A stretch of DNA of 64,000 bases from Bostrychus sinensis (Eukaryota; Chordata; Actinopteri; Gobiiformes; Eleotridae). Numbering within the stretch: position 1 is the stretch's first letter; each line of letters opens with the position of its first letter. The stretch lies in contig CM036248.1 of NCBI GenBank assembly GCA_020698575.1, forward strand, positions 20,447,729-20,511,728, given 5' to 3'. Of this stretch, positions 33,481 through 44,480 are shown one piece after another. The translations under genes were made by a program, and so were the position numbers. The notes beneath the pieces are model-generated. The model ran no database searches and had not been told where the DNA came from. It worked only from the letters and a program-made list of their open reading frames with translations.

Positions 33481-36016
33481 TTAAAATACATAATTGGCAA
33501 TTGACTGGCATGTACAGCTACTAGCTTTGAATAGTCATAGTGAAGACAAGGCTGAAACTGCTTCAGCTTTAGCCTGCCAGCAGTACTAGTAAGCAATATC
33601 TAACTATCATTCTTAATTTCCTGCATAAATTCATTAAGTCCTTTAGTTTAAATCTCAGAATGTATTAGTCCAGCTCAAGCAAAATTGCGAATTGCAGAAT
33701 TTTTAGTTATTCAAATTGTTTAATTAAAATACCGTAACCCTTGTGCTACTTTCCACTTGTGTGTCTAACATCTGTGACCATGTGCACACTTAACGGAGTC
33801 AACATAACAAGTGGAAATGATGGTTTCATGCACTTGAAATCTAAACTCTGCCCTGGTCGCCTGCACCACACACAGAGCACTAGCTGCTCCACTACATTCA
33901 CTAAACTGGGCTTGTATTTGTGGAGTCAAGCATACTTATACTGTACTACTATGTGCCGGAGTGAGTCAGGCTCCAGTTCTCCTCATGATAATATATTTCC
34001 ATCAGTTGAAAACAAGAAAAACACATCCGAGGCCTTTAATAATGTAGACACCAAAGCCACTTTGCTCCATCCGCACAATGCAACCAAAGAGTGTCAAAAA
34101 CAGCTTGGACTCCAAAGCAAGTCTACAAAATACAAATGTTAAAAATATTGACTATCTGTTTGAATAATGGATATTCTAATACATTTGAGTGTTGTATTGT
34201 ATTGCAAAAGAGCCCTATGAAATATACATCATCTAATTAGACCATGTTCTCGGACGTGGCTTAGTCTGTTTTGATCAATATGTAATAAGATATCAATTAG
34301 TGATGACTGGAGAGGGATTTAACAGCAGAAATATGGCTAAAGTTAAACAAAATGGCAAGGGCAACACAAATGTAAAATTGAAATGTTGAGCAAGGAGCGC
34401 TTTGAAATCTTATAAGTCACTGTATTAATAAGCCAAAGCTCAGCAATAACTTTTTATCAAAAGCATTAAATCTGGGTTTTTCTTTTTCTTCTTTTTTTGG
34501 ATTGAAAAGGACATCAGAGTATGTAGACATCCACTATGGACCTAACCCTCACTCGCAATGATGTGTAGATATAGTGCATAGACCTGAAACCAGACCATAG
34601 ATCTTATAGTTTAGGGGTAAATACTTAAATCCTCAAGCCGCAATGACAAATAATCCATTATAATCCAGAAAGGATCAACACCAAAAAGTTAAAAAAATGT
34701 TCCTTTACTGTCCCCTTGCAATAGTATTTTCTTGGAAAAGAAAAAAAAAAAGTGGATCCAAATGGTCTACCAATGGTCTACTGATGTTGGTAGAAAATAT
34801 CATCACAAACAACCATTCCATTGCGTTGAATCGCTAATAACAAGCAAATAAACCAACCAACTTCCCTATGGAGGTAAAGATGTCACAATTTACTGAAAGT
34901 ATTGCATTTGTATAAGAAATGTGCACTACAATACTGTATAAACATTTCATTTTCAATATCTTTTGGCTTTTTAATTCAAACCCTATCTTTTACAGCCTTG
35001 CCATAATCCTTTACAGTTCCATATGCATAACTATCAGTGCTCTCAGATGTTTGGATCAGCACAAGGATCTCAAACGGGGCGGGCTAGTAAAGTGAAGATT
35101 GTCATCTGACCTGTTCTGCCCAGGGCGACTCTGGTGGCTGTCGACCTATCTGTAAAACCGACACCGGTCCAGTATACGTATGTGTGTGTTGAGGGGGGAA
35201 GCCACTGAAGCAGAAGACGGACCATGCTCTTGAATGATTGAGGTTACCGTGGTGACCTCATAAACCAAAACCCATGGCAGCTTCCCAAGGTGAGTGCTGA
35301 ATTATGCCGTCATTAAAGGACAGGCCCAGTTGCCAAGGTTAGTATGTAAAGTGTAATCACCCCCCTTCTATTCTTCCAGTCACTCATTAGCCCCTCCTCA
35401 TGGGCCAACGCAGATTATACCTTGAACCTTCTTGAATATTGCTATGTGCCCATTGGGAATCCTTCTGCTATGGGCCATTTATATCCCCGTCTAAAATCAC
35501 TGTCCAGCCAGCAAGCCCTACAAGAATGCAGGTGGAGTGTAGACCGTCTGTGTGTATGTGGGTGTGTGTCCACTGCACACACATCATAGAGTTTGTCCCA
35601 TAAAAATGAGAAATACTTTGACTTACCGCCACATTATGCCCCAATTTATAAGAGAGCCACTGGGATGGAGCCCACTGATGCTTTTGTTAGAATTATTTAG
35701 ACTATTTGTTTTCTCACCCTGCAGTGCTGATTCAAATCTCCAAGCCACGTCAACTGTCCAGCTACTCGCGATGAAGTAATGGCGATACATACTGCAATCA
35801 AGTGTGGGCACTTCTTGCTGTTGGTATGCAAACATGCCATCCAAGTGCAATCAAATCCTGGAGTGCACACAATAAAGGTTTAGTTATAAAAGGAAATCAT
35901 GTGCTTGTAAAATCAACTTCAGATTATATTAATTTATTTGTTTGTTTGACATTGACCACAAGACAAGTGCCATTTGAAACTGCAGAGCAAGCCATATTTG
36001 ATTTAAAGGCCTTCTA
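33481..36016. other. intergenic with a unique block at 35040-35540
   Basis: No host exon. The 133-codon plus-strand frame at 33741-34142 opens with TTG and shows no domain. Positions 34490-34760 are A/T-rich. The block 35040-35540 is balanced in composition and unique, and carries the palindrome reported at 35239-35260. Confidence 0.4.
35239..35260. promoter_or_regulatory. 22-bp near-palindrome of nuclear-receptor-type half-sites
   Basis: Reads TGAGGTTACC-GT-GGTGACCTCA. The arms pair except for one position. It contains AGGTTA and an inverted AGGTCA half-site separated by six bases (IR6-like), and the core also resembles an RFX-type GTTACC...GGTGAC site. It lies in unique sequence. Function is unknown. 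Confidence 0.35.
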
Positions 36017-36440
36017 TATACACCAATCAAGCATAACATTATGACCACTGACAAATGATTATCAGATTACCTTTTCATCATGGCATGTCTTTGTGGGCGG
36101 GATATAGTGTAATAGACAGCGAGCAAACATTTTGTCCTCAAAGTTGACGTGAGAAAAATGGGCAAGCGTAAGGATGTGAGCGAGTTTGACAAGGCCCAAA
36201 GTGTGATGGCTTGGGTCAGAGCTTCTCCATATCTGGATTCCGGGTGTGTTCAAAATAATCCATGGAAGCGGCAACAGGTGATGCACGCGGGAAGCAAAGG
36301 CTGACCTGTGTGGTTTGATCCAAAAGACAAGCTTTGGTAGCTCACATTCCTGAATAAGTTAAGTGCTGTCAGAATATACAGTGCATGACAGTTTGTTGCG
36401 TTGGGCTGAATGTAAGGCAGGTGGTCATAATGTTATGCAG
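36017..36440 (+). mobile_element. internally deleted Tc1-type element
   Basis: The left end is TATACACCAATCAAGCATAA then CATTATGACCAC. The right end (36412-36440) is GTAAGGCAGGTGGTCATAAT then GTTATGC, the inverse of the left. This is the terminal pattern of a familiar fish Tc1-type family. Inside, the start of a transposase remains (36158-36304), then GTGCATGACAGTTTGTTGCG, and the whole catalytic region is missing. Full elements are about 1.5 kb or more, and this copy is about 424 bp. Confidence 0.8.
36158..36304 (+). pseudogene. Tc1-type transposase N-terminal remnant
   Basis: The frame opens at ATG 36158 with MGKRKDVSEFDKAQSVMAW, matching the start of the helix-turn-helix DNA-binding domain of the Tc1-type transposase of this family. 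It then departs from it through deletions and stops at TGA 36302-36304 after 48 residues. The DDE catalytic domain is absent. It is inactive. Confidence 0.75.
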
Positions 36441-37572
36441 TGTTATGAATGATGTATGTGAATATGGCCCGATGGAAGAGACAGAGAGACAAAAACACTT
36501 AAAACTGCAAACAAGTTAAAACCATAAACTAAGATGAAAAAAGAAGCATGAAAATACAGATACAAAATATGGCCAGTGGGGGAAAAAAAGAAAGAAAAAA
36601 AAAGCATTGTTAATATTCAGTAAAAGCAAAATAATGTGTGTCATCTGTGTGTGGCCCATGACATATGAAACAGGGCTATAAAGATTACTTTATTAGGCAA
36701 AATAGTCAATAATGTCAAACAAACAAATACAAAGATAAATAACAAGATTAAGTCACGCCATATATGTAGGTTACTATCCATTGATCAAAGAAATAACATA
36801 AAACAAAGACTAACAAAATGAGGCTGATTAATTGAAATGCCACTGCAAGCATAAATATAATATTCTTATAAAGCCAGGTCAAGCAAAGCAGCAGTGTTTT
36901 GTGTTTGTGAGTCCTAAAGTCTGATCACTCATAATTAAATCATTTTAGTCTGAGACATTTTAATCAGTAAAACATTTATTTTAATGATGCTTAAGGGACA
37001 AACATAATCTAGTGGTAGCCTCCCCTTAATGTTACCATGATTGTACATTTTTGGCTTCCTTGCGGCCTCACCTTGCTACAAATTGCCCACAATGCACAGT
37101 GACCACTTTCATTTTTTTTGCAAACTTTTTATAAAAAATTATGATATACTTAAGTATATTGTAAAAGTCCCTACTAGAGAAAATAGTGTACATCTTGGTT
37201 ATTTTGGTAGAATTATTAATCATGTTGACTAATTACATTTGGTTCGGCAATTGTTGATTTTGATGACATTTTTTCAAAGGATTCATGTAAGATATATTTT
37301 TTTAAATCAGACCAAAATGCAAATACATGAGGACTCTCTTCAAAAACATGTTTAATACTGCTATTTGGCCACTTTGCACTCATGAAGTTTTTAACACGCA
37401 AGATTTGATCACATGACACAATGAAACATACAGGCACCCGAACATGTTCCAAAGGTGCTCACATGCACCGTTAACTTGGCTTTGCTTTGGAGAAGCCGAC
37501 TCCAGAGGAAGGCTTTGAAGCAGCCTCCAGAGGATCTTGGCAAATGGGATCCACACCAAAAAGTACTCATTT
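36441..37572. other. intergenic, A-rich stretches and one family A fragment
   Basis: Low-complexity A-rich sequence near 36570-36606, otherwise unique AT-rich sequence. A likely minus-strand family A fragment lies at about 37050-37110 (listed separately). Confidence 0.4.
37050..37110 (-). repeat. family A short repeat, copy 6 (fragment)
   Basis: Reads TTTTGGCTTCCTTGCGGCC, TCACCTTGCTACAAATTGCC, AATGCACAGTGACC. These parallel the minus-strand tail of copy 1 (TTTTGGCTTCCTTCTGGGC, TCACCACAGAATATCATCTG, GTGTGCAG). It is short and diverged. Confidence 0.5.
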
Positions 37573-37625
37573 GTCTCTTTACTGACTCCTTGTGGCTGGA
37601 GTTAATATCTTTGTGGCACCTTGGT
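37573..37625. repeat. family B short repeat word
   Basis: Reads CTCTTTACTGACTCCTTGTG, GCTGGAGTTAATATCTTTGT, GGCACC. Similar strings occur at 40718-40765, 61068-61112 and 62738-62785. The inner word CCTTGTGGCTGGAGT also resembles the outer edge of family A copy 10 (CCTTGTGGATGGAG at 63694-63707), so B may be an extension of A. Confidence 0.5.
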
Positions 37626-37639
37626 TCAAAGTCCTTTAA

Positions 37640-37702
37640 CACCCCCCCACCCCCCCCCCCCCCCCCCCCACCCCCCCCCCCCCCACACACACACACACAC
37701 AC
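37640..37702. repeat. poly(C) tract with adjoining (CA)n
   Basis: More than 40 C interrupted by only two A, followed by a CA run to about 37702. The minus strand is a long G run able to form G-quadruplexes. The poly-Pro and poly-Gly frames across it are artefacts. Confidence 0.97.
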
Positions 37703-40700
37703 CCCAATAACCTCATTAGTGGAGGTATCAAATAATTTGTTATGCATGTTTGAGTGTTTGCTAAAAGAAAAACACTTAATTTATATTTTTGTGTTTATAC
37801 TTTGTGTAATAATGTTTATCCGACTGCATAAGCAGTCGCCTGCTGATAACTCCTTTAAGATGCAAGGAGAAGTAGTCATTTGAAAATTGGCAGAGGGACT
37901 GAGCACACTTCAAGCTCCGAGTGCTGCTGGCCGAACATACAGCTGCTAAAAAGTACCACATCATATCTCAATTGGAGCATTCCCTCTGATTTAGTTATAC
38001 ATTTCTTTTCCATTTAATGTGGATCATTTTTGTAGCTCTGTGTGAAGAGTTTTATAACAATAGAGTGCGCATGGATCAGGTAACAATAATAGTGGAGGCT
38101 TATTGAATCATAGTGTCTGACAGCACTTCTCAATACCCTTAAGAGAAGAAAGAACTGCTTTGTTCTGCCAAAGTTAGGTACAAGAGCTTATGATTAAGAT
38201 AAGTGAGTTTTAGCTGGACAATGATAGGAAATCAAATAGAAGATTTATTAAATATTACTGTCTGGAGCTTATTACGCACAGAATATCTTCTTATCCTCAA
38301 ATTGACCTTTATATTGTGCATCTTTTTTCTTCACACAAACCTTTTCTTATGAGATGTTTATAAAATGGAGAATTAAAGTGGATGAATTGCCAATCAAAGG
38401 CACAGTACTCTTAGTAATGACTGACCAAGGTGGCTCACAATTGTGCTAATTATACCTTCAAGCATAGGTCCCACTGCCACAAAAAGCAAACATTCACTAC
38501 TAGTCCATTAGCATTAAAGCACTTAATGTTTGCTGCTCACTAATTACAACATTAAATATTCTTTGTACATAGCATTTTATACATTTGTAAGGTTGGATTG
38601 TATCATTTAATAGAGGTCTGTGAATAAATGGTGCAGTCATTTTCATATTAATTTGGCCTTCCTGATTGTAACCATTTATTTGGCTTGGGGCTAGCATAAG
38701 TACACTGGTTTGTGACTCCTTGTGGCCAGATAACACATTTGCAAGTCTAAACCTGGATTATTAATATTACTGTTTACTGTCACAGTTCTTAAAAAAACAT
38801 CAAAATATCTGCTACCTTTGTCGATTTGAGGTAGAATTTAAGTTAGTGTTTGGAAAGTGTGAAGCCACTGTTGCTAACTATCAATGCTAACATATAGAAA
38901 CAAATCACAGCTATTTAACAGCGTGGTAATTCAGAACCACTACATAAAGTCACAATGAAACACAAATACTCTATTGCATTATGGAAAAAAGTTAATGAAT
39001 AAAATTAAAAAAGGAAGGGAATTTCGAAGGTGGAGGCAATCCTTGTGGCAGGCATTGCTATGTATGACTGCAAAGAGTGAAAGAATGATAATTTAACAAT
39101 AATAAAACCTTAATTTTTAGCACACTTTTTTCCTCCTCATGTTATATTCCTCACTGTAAAAATGTGTAGCATGAAAACAAACCAAACCTGAAAACTTACA
39201 TTTTTTGATCCACAGGGATTTGCAATAGACAACAGCAGTGATTGCAGGGCTACTGCAGGTGCAAACAGAAGTAGTGTTAAGTGAAATAACCTTTTACTCC
39301 AAGGTGTCACCAAAAACTACACAGACCCTTGTCAACTTTCTAATATGTAAAAAAAAACACTAGTTATCTTTGTTTTATTGTCAAAAACAATATAACATGG
39401 CTTTTACAAAGCATTCTCCAGTGCACAATTAGGAATGCAGGCCAGGTTCATGCTGAAGTCATGGAGATGATGAATGAGGATGAGCATCAATCACTTGCAT
39501 CACACATGTTGCATGCAGCATAACTTCATAATCAAAGCCCGGGTGAGATATGTGTGCAGACAGCTGTAGGAGGATCCCATTCTGATCTGCCATCTTCCTG
39601 GGATAAATTCTTCAACCTCTCTGTCACTGTCCCTGTTATCCTTAAGGGTGGGAGGATTGAGTGCATTGTCATGATGCGTTAGAGCTAAATGTTCCACAGC
39701 AGGACAGATGGATGCTGCGTGAAGCGTGCTAACACTCTGGCTGTGAAATATGCAGCTCAGGTTTACACAAAGGTACACAGATTATTCACTCTGGTAAATG
39801 AGGTCAAAGTGAGGAAAAAGACCATCCTAATTCCTAGTGACTTTAAATCTGTCCCCACAGTGCTTTAAGAGATTTTCCCAATTAATCTTAATAAACAAAA
39901 AAAAAAAAAAAAAAAGTCCCACTGGTGATAGACTAATGAACAGTTACAATTGGTAAGGGTTTGAAGACACTGTAAAACTGTACAAACAATATATGTATTA
40001 TAAATTACATTTTATTTATAACTAAACGATTGCCTGGCCTGCCAGACAAACTCGTTTTCTATTCCATACAGAAAAGTTAGTCTGGTACCTCTTCGGTAAA
40101 ATTTTGTTTCTGTTGTGGAACAATGACAGGCGGAGTAACCAATGAGAGAAACAAAGGGAGGTACATAAGCAGGGCACTGCTGACCCAAACAATTCGGGAT
40201 TCATGCAGTTTTTTTTTTTTTTTTTTTGAAAAAACAACAGAATACGCTATTTTATCAGCAGCTCTGTTTTTATTTTTGAATGAGGACAGCAGCAGAAGCC
40301 AGCTGTCTAAAGACTTGTGAAAGAAGTAGTTTTTTAAAATGTTTTTGTTAAACATCTCATGTCAATGGGACTTAACTGTTGTTAAAATGGCAACAAGACA
40401 ATGAAAAAATCCCACAGAGGACTAAACAATAATGCTGACTCCAGCGAAACCAAGAGGTGATGAAAAAAAAAAAACACTTACGCCAATAATCAGGTCAGAG
40501 AAGTTATTAAATTAGCTTGTTAGCTAGTGCTATTGTGGTCAGCTCTTCTGCTTTTGTAAGATGTGCTGCAGATAAACAACTGTGATAGGCCAGTTCCAAA
40601 TTGAACCAGAGCAAAACTTCGCTCTGAGAGGCAAACCATAGGACAGTCAGGCTTGCAGACTACTGACTACTGCTACCAAAGCAATACTCCATAATCCACA

Positions 40701-40717
40701 CAGCGACCTAGACCCTG
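37703..40717. other. intergenic, one unique block at 39460-39740
   Basis: AT-rich unique sequence, poly(A) at about 39897-39915 and poly(T) at about 40209-40227. The block 39460-39740 is balanced in composition, but its minus-strand frame has no domain. No exon recognised. Confidence 0.4.
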
Positions 40718-40765
40718 ACTTTACTGACCTCTTTTGGCTAGAGTCAGTATCTTGGTATCAGCAGG
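40718..40765. repeat. family B short repeat word
   Basis: Reads GACTTTACTGACCTCTTTTG, GCTAGAGTCAGTATCTTGGT, ATCAGCAGG. It is collinear with 37573-37625. Confidence 0.5.
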
Positions 40766-41859
40766 ATTTTGAACCCAGTATGTTCTCCATTAAGTGCACC
40801 TGTTAATCAAATGGTAGGGCAATGAAGAAGAATCCTTGCAAACACTGATTTGTTTTCCAATGCAAAATCAAAGACCTTTTAACACGCACATTAAAAAATA
40901 AATAAATAAATGTTACTCTTGCTGCTAGTTGTCCAAATTGTATTGCCAAACCTTCTGCAGTAAAAGTGTATGTGGAGTGTGTTTACTATTTATCTTGGCA
41001 GTTGGGCCTAACCCAGATGCCTGTTGGTTCCTGCTCAGTAACCTAACCATGAGAGCAATGGGAATAGGTTGGCTATGAAAGGTCACTGCACCATAGGCTG
41101 CTGGAGAGGAAACACAGAAAGGACAGTTACACCACATCTCATGTTTGAAAACCACAAATGCAGGAAATGTAATATTATCCGAGGGAATGTTTCCACTGAT
41201 ACCACCATATCAACAAGGAAACCAAATATGCTACCGCAAACAGAGGATTCTATATTGTGAGGATCTCTGGATGTGTCACGATAGGCAAACCATGTGCTGA
41301 ACCACAGAATAAAAGAACAGAAGTCACTCAGTACTGGTAGGTAAATAAAATATGGCCTATGCCACAGAGTGTTAGCATGTAAACGTCTTATTGCAAATGG
41401 CAAAACAGTCTTTCAAATTTCTCTTAATCACACTTACACAGCTGGATAATGTGGCTTATACATGTATACAGCTTACTGTATTTGAGACCTGCAAAGACAC
41501 TTATTCTTGTTTTTGTCTCTTGTCATATAAATTTAAAAGAGAAAGTGTTAGCTTTTTGACTTTGTTGTGTCATTTTCTAATGTTAATTACTGTTGATAAG
41601 AGTTATGTTCTCTGAGTTAACTAGGTGAGTCTATTAATATTCAGAGCTACATCATTACTTTTAGTGCTATTTGTAAAAATCAGACCACTTGAATACATAA
41701 TTGACCAGTGCACAGCAGCGGTTTGTATTTTTCTTGTGCATGCCAACATGGACAAAGATAAGAAATCTTGCTGTGTGCTTACTTGAGCTATGAATGCACT
41801 CCCCACCCCCCCTTTAACTTTGCATTGTGTTGACATCATAGATGGGTTAGTTCAGCTGT
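40766..41859. other. intergenic, nothing assigned
   Basis: Unique AT-rich sequence. Open frames at 41083-41403 (minus, 106 codons) and others have no recognisable domain. Confidence 0.4.
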
Positions 41860-42700
41860 GAATTAAGCCCCAAAATCCCTTCGATTCCGACTTGCACACA
41901 GCCTGCTCATCACCATTACTTATTCACCTGAAATCTAAAAGCAGCCTTCCAGTGAGGTGGCAGCCCTGCGAGTACACTATATCCTCCGAGTCCTACCTAT
42001 CTGTTATAATCCTGAATAATGGAAAAGTGGAATGTCACCTTGTGTGAGAGGCAGCTGATATCTTTCGGCGAGGCGGGAAAGAAGTCATTTAGCACAAGTG
42101 CAGATCACATTTAATTAGACTAGAGGATTTAAATTGCCATGCATCAAACACGGCGGGATGACCAAAACGGAAAGAACTTGGGCCACGGGCCAGATTCTAT
42201 GAGCTCCTCTATAACCCATCAAAATCCCTTGAGCTAGCGAGGTCAGTAAGTCAGTACACGGCTGCTTTAATTAACGATGACCATAGCTGGGAGGTGCCCG
42301 GAATCACAATGTCTGCCACCTGGGTTGAGGTAAAAAATGAAGGAAATTTACAAATGACCAACTTTAGTTAAGCAATAGTTTCCTCCCAGATTTAATTTCA
42401 ATTTCAGTCCAGGAAACTGTCGTTAAAAATCTCCTGCATTGGAAAGATCATCAGAGAATTATACAGCGGTAAGTCATTACGTGTACAAGAAAGATATCTC
42501 AAGGCGGATGTTTCGAGTTTGCTAATGATTTTGGAACAGCACGCAATTCTTTTTATATGTTAACCTGTCAGATCGGGCGAATATTTACACCATTTAGCAG
42601 TTATCTATTGTTGGAGAGTTATTTCACTTTCATCATGCTTCACCAAGACATCAATAATAGCCACACAGCTGTCAGAGTCCATTAAGACACATCTACATAC
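41860..42700. other. candidate conserved non-coding cluster
   Basis: About 800 bases without any recognised repeat, with many GC-balanced words: TTTCGGCGAGGCGGGAAAG, CACATTTAATTAGACTAGAG, TTTAATTAACGATGACCATA. TAAT cores and mixed composition mark it as an enhancer candidate, untested. Confidence 0.35.
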
Positions 42701-42911
42701 GGAATATTCACGGGCGGATCAGTCCTCTGCAAACGGCTTGGTGCGATGGATTGCGGTGACACAAAGATGAACTCTCTTTTGAATCCATTGTAAAACGGGA
42801 ACTGCCACATTGGCTCAAGGTAAAATATCACCCACACATGCGCTGATTTTGAATGATGGCAACACACATGCATGCATAGAGCACGTACACATGGAGGTGA
42901 ACATGCTACAC

Positions 42912-42962
42912 TTGGAAATATATTTATATACAGTATATGTGACATGAGGCGGCGGCGCTTCC
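42912..42962 (+). repeat. local duplication of about 50 bp, left copy
   Basis: Reads TGGAAATATATTTATATACA, GTATATGTGACATGAGGCGG, CGGCGCTT. A close copy lies at 43238-43288. Confidence 0.7.
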
Positions 42963-43237
42963 TCAGAGGTGTTATTATCTGACAGCTTATCTTCCTCATG
43001 CACCACTGCAGAGCCACTGTCAAAACTGGACACGTGGCTTTGCATGTTTTTGTTATAAATATAAAGTACTATGCATAGGATATAGCTTTTATGTTTTTTT
43101 GTAATATAAGTTCTTCTTTTATTACAGTATTGTCACTTTTCAATCAGACCCCCTAACATGTCAGAGCAGCCTCGGGCAGGCCAGGAGATGACAAGAAAAA
43201 TATAATCTTTTAGTTGTTTATATTTTCCCCGAATTGT

Positions 43238-43288
43238 TATGGAAATATATTTATACATGTTATATGTGGCATGAGGTGGTGGCACTTA
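43238..43288 (+). repeat. local duplication of about 50 bp, right copy
   Basis: Reads TGGAAATATATTTATACATG, TTATATGTGGCATGAGGTGG, TGGCACTT, with a handful of substitutions relative to 42912-42962. Most of the changes are C/T or G/A, including CGGCGG to TGGTGG, as expected from CpG decay. Confidence 0.7.
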
Positions 43289-43494
43289 ATAATAAGGTAT
43301 GTACACTATCACAGGATGTATTTTAGCCAATACTGCACATCCTGAAAAATATATATAATAGAATATATTCAAGTAGAACAATACACGCCAAATTGAAGTC
43401 CTCCTTTTATTTTCAAGTATAGAATGTCTTGTCATGGGAGGAAGTTATTTAAATGCACTAACATTTGTGAAAAATTTGAGAACTCTTAACAAAA

Positions 43495-43521
43495 TGTTAA
43501 AATAAAATAAAATAAAATAAT
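43495..43521. repeat. (AAAAT)n microsatellite
   Basis: About five AAAAT units. Confidence 0.9.
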
Positions 43522-44149
43522 GAAGTTGGTAATTGGTCTTTGGTCCATCCATTCCTGGAACTTGTGAGCCTTGTCTGGTGTGCCTGAAAATTGTTAGTCT
43601 TAATATAATACAAAAACACCATTACCAACAGTGGGATAAAGTCACCCTTTATCAGTTATGCTGGATGAAATTCACCAGAACATGGTGACAACAAAAAGCA
43701 AAAACAAAAACAAGGATCAGAGCAGGGAAACATGCCTTCAGTGATGCCAGTGAGAGGCAAAATTCTACCCAAGGATCCCTGTTCATCAGACAACAGCCAC
43801 ACAATGAAAATCATGTCAACACAATTGCATGGGTTAACCAGGGTTAATAAGATCCATCATAGTACATATAAGTCATCACTGAACTTGACTCATTGTGATT
43901 CACATCTACAGTATATACTGTATGTGCATGCAAAATGGACATAGAATTGGCACCAGTATTATTGACTTGCTTCATATGTACTTTGCCTCTAGCCTCAGCA
44001 TAACAAGATGCTCCCATGATTACTGCAGAAGCTTCATCATACACATAGCTTTGATATCACCATAACCATATGCACAGGTCTCTATGGAGTGGACTTAAAA
44101 AGTTTTTTTTTCTATTATTGTCTGAATACAGTAAATAAAATATGTTCTA
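43522..44149. other. intergenic, nothing assigned
   Basis: Unique AT-rich sequence with small A-rich and CAAAAA-type stretches near 43690. No exon. Confidence 0.4.
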
Positions 44150-44480
44150 CTTTAGTAGCACACTGGACCAAATCCCAAATGGAGCAGTATTGCTACAACG
44201 ACCAAATATCCCAGCCCACATCCAGGTGTCCCTGGAAGCACCAGTATTGACCATCACAACAGTGCCGGAACGAGAACACGCTTCCCTGTGGGCCAGATGA
44301 GTAAGGAGCTGTCAGGCCTGGCTCCCCTAAGCGTTAATAGACCCCCTGCCTGCAACTATCTCCAGGTCTGCATCTGGCCTTCAGCTGCTCCTCCAAAGCT
44401 CTCTCTTCTCTCTATATTCACCTCCAGCTAGTGTTGCTGTAATTGGCTGAGCTGGGATTGTTTGGGTGTCATACAGACCA
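44150..44480. other. candidate conserved non-coding block
   Basis: A GC-balanced, repeat-free block (words such as GTGTCCCTGGAAGCACCAG, CCTGGCTCCCCTAAGCG, TGTAATTGGCTGAGCTGGGA) standing out from AT-rich flanks. No open frame or splice pattern suggests an exon. Confidence 0.3.

Noticed and set aside
33741..34142. 133-codon plus-strand frame
   Set aside because: It opens with TTG and shows no recognisable domain or codon bias.
37409..37883. Open frames of 112 and 142 codons with poly-Gly or poly-Pro
   Set aside because: Created by the poly(C) tract. The flanking residues show no domain and the two strands are equally open.
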